64,000 bases of DNA, taken from assembly GCA_037893225.1 (NCBI GenBank), contig JAZGUH010000696.1, forward strand, positions 124,001 through 188,000. Direction: 5' to 3'. The notes under the pieces are model-generated. The model was given only the letters and a program-made list of their open reading frames with translations. It had not been told where the DNA came from and did not search any database. Source of the DNA: Hippasteria phrygiana (Eukaryota; Echinodermata; Asteroidea; Valvatida; Goniasteridae). A program made the translations under genes and the position numbers. Shown piece after piece: positions 57,761-64,000 of the stretch (its first letter is position 1; each line of letters begins with the position of its first letter).

Positions 57761-58226
57761 TAAGTATGGAGGATGCTGGGGCTGGGGGGCCGCATGATGA
57801 CTGTATTGTTGACGTTAAATGTTTTTTTATCGTCCATTAAACATCACATGCATATGCCGTGAAGTCAGTTCTATTCCACCAAGGATCTATCCTGTAGTTG
57901 ATACTCTTTATACAATAATTTTATAATTGAGTAAACCTTACTTAAATAAAAAGAAAACAGCTGATGAAAAGTTGAATCATTCTGGAAAATCTGGAACCAT
58001 CAAATTCAAAACAACTAACGTTAGGCCTAACGTCATGAACGTTGGCTTAACGTTAGTCTTAGCTAACAAGCCATAGTTAGGGCCTAATTCAATCCAAATA
58101 AACATGATAAAAATATGGAGTAGGCAACACAATAAAAAACTACATAACTTTGTACATGTAACAGTACAGTAGCATTACTTAGCCTTAGGTCTACATTTTC
58201 CCCTGCCAAACAGCAACATAATAATA

Positions 58227-58524
58227 CAGGGGCGGATCCTGGATTTTTTGCAGGGGGGGGGGGGGGGGGGTTCTGAGATTTGCCCCGAAAGGTGACTCTC
58301 AAAATGTTCCGTCTGCGAAATTTTTTTTATTGGTGGCGCCATTTAACCTTTTTGTTTTGTTCTTACCCATGGCATAGGCAAAATAAGACATGTAGGGTTT
58401 TTGGTTTGCAACTTGCAACGTAGGCCCCTACAAGCAACAAATAGAAAAATGGCAACGAGCAGGGGGGGGGGGGGGGGGGGGGTTCGACCCCCCAAACCCC
58501 CCCCCCCCCCTAGATCTGCATCTG
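58227..58524. mobile_element. hAT-like MITE (CAGGGGCGGATCC) with poly-G interior
   Basis: It starts CAGGGGCGGATCCTGGATTT and ends with the degenerate complement TAGATCTGCATCTG. Runs of 18 or more G at about 58253 and 58463 and of C at about 58495 fill the interior. Related to the cleaner copy at 59557-59761. Confidence 0.65.
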
Positions 58525-58659
58525 TAATATAAAACAGCTTAAATCTAGACCCAACATAAATCATTAACATTTGTTACAAATATGCTGCAAGTGGCTACCA
58601 AACAGTTATTGACAACATGAAATTAAACAAAAGTGATCAGGTTTGTTTGGTTTATACTA

Positions 58660-58882
58660 GGGGCTAAGCATGCTAGACCTTAAGCACAATAAACTTGCTT
58701 TAATAATAAAAGCAGATTGCCCGCCAACATGCCATGTGATGTATATTGCTTGTGACTGGTAATTTTTAGATGTTGTTTGCTTAGCATGACAATTATGTAC
58801 ATGGAGATTTGGCTGAGATTTGAGCAAGGTTTTGTGTTGAAGCAAATTTTGTGCTTAAGCAGCTCTACGAAATTGGCCCCTG
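58660..58882. mobile_element. GCTGCTTAAGCA-family MITE
   Basis: The right end GCTTAAGCAGCTCTACGAAA then TTGGCCCC is intact. The interior (CATGCCATGTGATGTATATT, GCTTAGCATGACAATTATGT) is the family sequence in reverse relative to 12549. Confidence 0.65.
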
Positions 58883-59082
58883 GACCTTAAACATGTTTAA
58901 ACCTGGTTAGAAATAAATAGAAAAGCTTGTTTAATAAATGTAAGGGCATACATGTTATGTATCAAAGTTTCATTTGTTTTGAGGCAGTAATCTTACAGCC
59001 TACCACAACTTACATTTGAAAATTGTGATTGTATTGCTAAACTGCATATAGATTTCATTCAAATTGTGCTTGTTCTGCAGGA

Positions 59083-62000
59083 ATGATGGACGAGATGGTT
59101 TGCAACTTCAAGAAGTGTCGGAAGAGACTTGGCACATTTGCATGGGTCACCTCATGTTCCCGTATCCTTTTGAAAAATAATTTCAGAATTTGTAACAAAA
59201 ATGTGTTTGTATAGTCAAAACTTGGGGCATATTTACTATTGAAATTTCTAAGATGCAAACAAACGATTTGAAAAATAATCTCACTTTATGAAAAAAAATA
59301 TTAGTTCTTCATTTAAATGCATTTTTACTTTTGTAGATTTATTGTTTTAAGTGGTACTCTTTTTCATGGCCTAGAATAAACATAGTTGCATTTGTTGCAT
59401 TCTTAACCTAATTATCAGATATCTTCTGTGATGAGGATGGCAATAGAGAATTCAATAAATGCTTTGCTTGTCCAGCATGTAAGTTTTTCAGATTTTTAGT
59501 TTATGGTAACAGAAATAATGTTTCTGTATAACTTTGGTGATTGTGGAGTTTAGGACCAAGGGCGGATCCAGGGGGGGGGGGGGGGGGGGGGGGGAAGGGG
59601 GCCCCCAAAAAAACTTTTTTTAAAACTGACGTCGCAAAAAGGCAGCCACTGCGTACACCCACCCAGAAACCTCAGCCGAATTTGTTTTTGGCCCCTCCCA
59701 AAAAAATTGCAAAAAAGAGGTTTCCTCCCCCCCCCCAAATTGTGTTCTGGATCCGCCCTTGTTTAGGACACTCCCGTTTTTTATTCATTAAAAAAGGTTT
59801 GTTGCTCCAAAGTTTGAAACCTCTGACAATGTTCTTTTAATTATACTGACCCTGTTTATTTCTCCAAATTTGAAGAGCATTTTTGTTCTCTTATAGGAAC
59901 AGGGTCCTAAACTCCACAGTTGCCATAACTTTTACGATATTTAAATATTAACATGTCTAGGGAACATTTGGCTTAATTTTGTTTTGAATCTTGAATATTC
60001 ACGATCAGCAAGATTTTTTCCCATTGTTTTCTCATTGACCATTGTTTTTAAGGTGACACCAACCTTTCTGGCAAGTTTGACATAGTCCGCATCGACCTCT
60101 CACCAACAGAGCAGTACAAATCAATGGTACTTTCGGGGGCAGAAGCCAGATACCATACTAGAGGTGTGCACACGAGCCATAGCATTCTGGACATACCAGG
60201 TGCGTAGGTTTTAACCTCTTGAACACGGACGATGGCCAAGTCGGCCATGGCCGAAGTTTGAAACAGACCACCTGGCCAGTTGTCGTCTATACGTGCATTC
60301 CTGGACGTACTCAATCCATTGTTTGCCTATTGTTTCCATTACGCTTGGCTGCACAAGCCCGTCTTGGCATACCAGCACCCCATTAATAACAGCTTTCACA
60401 CTGGCTGGAAGTAAAATTTTGTTTATTACTAAATTTGTATTGCCTAATATTTGCATTGTTTCACTGCAAACTCATCACCGTGGAATTTGAGAGCAGATCG
60501 AGGCTCCGTAGATGAAAACAACAAACTTGATGTAAAGGTACTACACTGGGTGCTCTGACTGAAAGTTTTTAAATTAATGGTTCCCCCCACTGACGAAATA
60601 TGGAAGAAATAGTATTTTTGAATGTAAAAAGCATTTATTATACTGGGCACTGTATTTGGTTTTCCTAAAATGTATTTTTGTTTATTACATACTCCACGTG
60701 AAGGTAGATACATTTATTCCATAGGAGCCCATCTTATTCACATTCAGTTCAATTTGTCACCTATCATTGGTCACTTTTTTGCAAAGTGTATCATTGGAAA
60801 CCTCCTAACAATATACATGTGGCAAGTCAGATCGGAAAAACAGGTTGATACATCCCAAAAGCATTGACAAAGCAGCTTTAATCTTAACACACCCCCCCCC
60901 CCCCCCCCCCCCCCCCCTGCGCCCAAAAAAACAAAAAAAACTTGAGCACTACCCACCTGTAAAAAAACAGCACTTTTCTCATTTTTTGTTGTCTTCTAGA
61001 ACTGAACAGCCCTGTTTGAAGTATTTATTCTCATCATCATCCCTCCCAGCTTGGTTTTCTCTTCTTCTTTTTCTATTTTTCTAGTAATCTTCTTTCTCTG
61101 GTTCAGCACTTTTGATAAGGTTCTGCTCTGAGTGTTTTGCTTAAATTGTTTATTCTGCACGCTAGGATTGGGTAGTTCCAACATTTCTGAGTCCAAATCC
61201 GACTCCGAGCAGGAATCGCAATTCCGTTCAGAATTGACTCACCATACATTATGCACAAAATGGGCATCCTTTGAATCTGCATGGCATCGTGATTGATTTC
61301 AGGGAGCTGGCTCTTTCAGGGAATCTGCAGTCATTAAGTCATTTTTGTTGTCAACTTTTCGATTTTGTTGTCAATTTTCCGACTGCAATGTTGGAGTCGA
61401 GTCGAGTCGACTCCTGCACGGAATCTTCCAAGCCTACTGCAGACTACATCTGTCTTTAAATTACATTTTCTGCTACACTCCCTGAGTGTTTTTGGTATTA
61501 ATTGCTTGGTTTGTTGTATTTTAATTTTGTCCATTACTAGAGTTTTTTGGGTCATTCTTGATAATTTCAAGAATTCATTATATATGTCCTGGCAATACTA
61601 GTTCTCATCCCACTTTACCCCTGCGATCTGCCAGCACTGTCCAACAAACCGTGGCATTTTTCTGTTTTTTTGTTGTTAGGTTCAGCAAGAGAGAATCTAC
61701 CAGGAATACATCACCAATAAATCTAAGGAGCGAAGCACACAACTTGAGCAGTACTATGAGCACACAGTCACCAAACTGCAGTCAGAAATTGCATGTATCC
61801 TTAAATAATAAGATATTATTCGCAACAATGTTACCGTTGGGTGCTGTTCATCTTTTCAGAGCACAACAATATTATACATTAAAATGTATTAGATCCAATA
61901 TTGAATCTCTCTTATCATTTTGAAAATTATTAGAAATCTGTTAGAATTAGAAACAAAAATAATTGTCCTGCTTTTATGGTATTGAAGTGTAGATATTGGT

Positions 62001-63474
62001 TTTGAGGACTTGAGGAAAAGTACATGTACAAAGGAATTTTACTGCATTTTAATTGAATTGACCTAAATTACATGAACTGTTCAGCTCTGAAGAACCATAA
62101 TTCAGGTGAGTTCAACATCTTAATATCAAAACCTGTGATTGATTAGACAACTCTGTGACTCTTCATCAAAGTGAAACAGGTTGATTTGAAATATGAAATG
62201 AAAACGTCCACTTAAGGATACCCCCAAAACTATGTGCCAAGACTTTTGGAAGGCTAGCCCACATTAGGCTCACAAGTCCTTAAACGTAGTATATGAAATT
62301 AGCTTTTGCTGTAATTTTCAGAAATGAATGGATTTGGGGGTTAGTATTTTATAGCAAATACGGTAACACTGACCTGTTTCAAATTGTGTGCACATGGATG
62401 CTGGGAAAACAGAAAAAACGCTGTTCTTGTAGTCTGGTTCCCTGACACTAGTTTAGACAAAACAGAGCAATTTATAGACGTCATGGGATTTATCACGTTG
62501 GGAAACTAGACTATTTCCAACGATGGTCAGCCAACCATCGCTGGAAATTGATACAAAAATCACACTTCTCCTGAAAACGACAGCACATATGACCAGGTGC
62601 CATGATTTCACAGGATGCTTGAGACTAATATATACTTACAGTCAAGTAAGGTCACAGTATTTAATAATAATTCAATAGTTGTAATGTTGAATATTACCTT
62701 TAATCCTTATCCTAACTATTCACCAAATAAATTCATTTCCAAGAATTTCTGTCATTTTGGAAATGGTTCTTGATTAAATCGTGTGAACCATTCTGCACAC
62801 AAAGAAGATTGCAAGAACCTAGACAGGGCTTGAAATACCCACTGGACCGCCAGACTGAGTCTAGCAATTTGACCAACGAGTCTGATGGTCTAGTCGGATT
62901 TTAGAACACTATGATACACCAATTAAAGGCCAAAATGTGGTTCTTCATCTGCTTTTTTTTTTCTTGCTTTGTTTGTTGTGCTTCAATCTTGGAAATTTTT
63001 GCCAGAGTTGTAATCAGTCAATCACAAGTCAATCTCAAGTCAGATCAAAAGGCAGATCACAAGTCAGCTCACAAGCTGCATTGGATGAACAATGACAAAG
63101 GAATGTTTTTGTTATAGTGTGTTTAAATAGCTTGTTACATGGCTTGAGACCAGAATTGTGAAGTGACTTGTGAAGACTTGTGATTGACTCGATTACAACT
63201 CTGATTTTTGCTGGTGTGGTAAATTTGTTAAGTTACAACCCTGTAATCTAGCAGATTTTTTACCAATCATGAATCTCAATTAATTGAGTATATAGTGGGC
63301 GATAGTGACCATCATGTCCTCACAAAACAACAGAGAACTTTGTTGCTTTTAAAACCTTGTCTTCTTTGTACACCATTGTTAGCCATTAGAAAAGACCTGG
63401 AGTCTTCAAAGAAACGATCCCACGATTTATCTGATAAGCTGGCAGAACGCATCAGACAACATCAGAAACTACAG
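59083..63474 (+). CDS. CCNB1IP1: CCNB1IP1 / HEI10 meiotic RING E3 ligase, 5' part, with a frameshift in exon 3
   Basis: HEI10 is a RING-type ligase that gathers at meiotic crossover sites and is needed for crossover maturation. Exons: 59083-59161, 59419-59478, 60053-60199, 61680-61794, 62085-62105, 63383-63474; later exons lie beyond the window. The start ATG is two bases after a splice acceptor, so the 5' UTR exon is upstream. The RING reads CNFKKC, then TSCSHIFC across the exon 1-2 junction, then CFACPAC. Then come LSGKFDIVRIDLSPTEQYK and EVCTRAIAFWTYQ, close to human HEI10. A coiled coil follows (VQQERIYQEY, ending ERIRQHQKLQ). Exon 5 is a 21-bp microexon (LKNHNS) that fits the human alignment without gaps. 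In exon 3 the frame shifts by one at GGGGG (60135-60139): both sides match HEI10, but in different frames. With one G fewer, the total is 171 codons in phase. Confidence 0.9.
59536..59924. mobile_element. diverged GTGTAGTGTAGGGCCC-like MITE hosting a nested hAT-like MITE
   Basis: The left end GGTGATTGTGGAGTTTAGGA and the right end GTCCTAAACTCCACAGTTGC are inverted repeats. Right-side TTCTCTTATAGGAACAGGGT parallels TTCCCTTATA.GGGACTAGGG in the 9665 copy. Lies in HEI10 intron 2. Confidence 0.7.
59557..59761. mobile_element. 205-bp hAT-like MITE with 8-bp TSD TTTAGGAC
   Basis: Ends CAAGGGCGGATCCAGG and TCTGGATCCGCCCTTG are inverted repeats. TTTAGGAC is duplicated exactly outside them (59549-59556 and 59762-59769). 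The interior has a run of more than 20 G and a C-run. The 8-bp duplication and terminal motif fit hAT. Confidence 0.85.
60213..60400. repeat. family A repeat, reverse orientation
   Basis: AACCTCTTGAACACGGACGA, GGCCATGGCCGAAGTTTGAA, GACCACCTGGCCAG and GTACTCAATCCATTG are the complement of the family A blocks. It begins 14 bp after the HEI10 exon 3 donor. Confidence 0.65.
62315..62675 (+). repeat. family G repeat, copy 3
   Basis: ATGGATTTGGGGGTTAGTAT, CTGACCTGTTTCAAATTGTG, TAGTCTGGTTCCCTGACACT with TTGGGAAACTAGACTA, CCAACGATGGTCAGCCAACC and AACGACAGCACATATGACCA parallel copy 1 at 45018. Confidence 0.7.
62826..62910. repeat. fragment of the CAGGGGTCGAATTT MITE
   Basis: CAGGGCTTGAAATACCCACT, GGACCGCCAGACTGAGTCTA and GATGGTCTAGTCGGATTTTA match the 42938 end of that element; the rest is missing. 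Confidence 0.55.
63002..63203. mobile_element. MITE family S, reverse-oriented compact copy
   Basis: CCAGAGTTGTAATCAGTCAA and GTGATTGACTCGATTACAAC then TCTG are the inverted ends, with repeated ATCACAAGTCA inside. The core is the reverse complement of the one at 10396 (AATGACAAAGGAATGTTTTT here). This copy gives the clearest view of the family ends. Confidence 0.75.
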
Positions 63475-63485
63475 GTAAATACACT

Positions 63486-63640
63486 AGGCCCAATTCTATA
63501 GAGCTACTTAAATAAGCACAAAAAAACTTGCTTTATAAGCACAAAAATCTTGCTTTTACCAGCCAAAACTCCATTTGATTGTCATGCTAAGCAAATACCA
63601 GTCACGAGCAATATGCGTCACATGGAGTTTTGGTAGGTTA
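63486..63640. mobile_element. GCTGCTTAAGCA-family MITE, truncated
   Basis: CCCAATTCTATAGAGCTACT, CCAGCCAAAACTCCATTTGA, TTGTCATGCTAAGCAAATAC and CAGTCACGAGCAATATGCGT match the 12549 element. The right end is cut off where the family G copy begins. Confidence 0.65.
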
Positions 63641-64000
63641 AAGGTAGTGTACATGATTGGTCATTGTTGCAATGGGCGGATTTGGGGGTTAGTATTTTAT
63701 AGAAAATATCATTCGACTTATACCTGTTCAAAGTTTTGCGTTGTTGGATGAAGAGAAAAACGGCGCTCGTTTTCATCAACCGTCGGGCGGATGATAGCCT
63801 TAAGTCAAGGCGCGCGTGGCTATACCTGGACGCTTGACGCGCCCCAAATGCCATCATGTCCAAATGCGCCACTCATCCGGGTAGCCACACGCGCCTTGAC
63901 TAAAGGCTACAGGGCAGCTTTCCAACAATTTCCAGCTGGAAATCGTTGGAAAAAGATATAAATTTCCACTTTTCTTGACAACGACAGCACACCTGGTGCC
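63641..64000 (+). repeat. family G repeat, copy 4 (cut by window end), with GC-rich hairpin
   Basis: GTGTACATGATTGGTCATTG, GGGCGGATTTGGGGGTTAGT, CCTGTTCAAAGTTTTGCGTT and GACAACGACAGCACACCTGG match copy 2. The hairpin AGTCAAGGCGCGCGTGGCTA...TAGCCACACGCGCCTTGACT (63800-63901) is the same insert as at 45825-45939. Confidence 0.75.

Noticed and set aside
57780..58080. Tandem AACGTTAG-like motifs as regulatory array
   Set aside because: Only a few irregular copies of TAACGTTAGGCC-type sequence; too little to call a site.

Overview
The window is animal nuclear DNA: AT-rich, full of introns, with spliced genes whose GT-AG junctions can be followed exon by exon, and packed with short non-autonomous DNA transposons. 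Four conserved animal genes can be read: the 3' half of an IQGAP gene (+, exons 8037-30727), a complete single WHAMM/JMY-type actin nucleator (-, 35605-47086), a complete KXD1 (BORC/BLOC-one-related subunit; +, 53170-55037), and the 5' part of CCNB1IP1/HEI10 (+, 59083-63474, running off the right edge). One pre-duplication JMY/WHAMM homologue and the MITE-rich introns suggest an invertebrate deuterostome (echinoderm, hemichordate or cephalochordate). This is inferred from gene content and repeat style; the species cannot be fixed from the sequence alone.

Layout: 1-8036 is IQGAP intron with no recognisable exon. 8037-30727 holds 16 IQGAP exons, including a tandemly triplicated RasGAP-signature exon start near 14.2-14.6 kb and a candidate 63-bp cassette exon at 20.9 kb. 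30728-35604 is IQGAP 3' UTR and a convergent intergenic region with two large inverted-repeat elements. 35605-47086 is the eight-exon JMY/WHAMM gene. 47.1-53.2 kb is the divergent intergenic region before KXD1. It carries two tRNA-like copies in a 325-bp tandem duplication, then a 3.5-kb block (48.3-51.8 kb) of inverted 17-bp minisatellites and two long palindromes bounded by perfect 31-bp inverted repeats. 53.2-55.0 kb is KXD1. 55.0-59.1 kb is intergenic, with a possible HEI10 promoter. 59.1-64.0 kb is HEI10.

The genes do not form a pathway. IQGAP and JMY/WHAMM both act on the actin cytoskeleton, KXD1 positions lysosomes, and HEI10 matures meiotic crossovers. Their adjacency is probably ordinary linkage. 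No transposase or reverse-transcriptase ORF was seen; all the mobile elements here appear non-autonomous. The most unusual structures are the 48.3-51.8 kb foldback block, a MITE family whose subterminal repeats have expanded into minisatellites in different copies, the IQGAP decoy splice acceptors, and a one-base frameshift in HEI10 exon 3.
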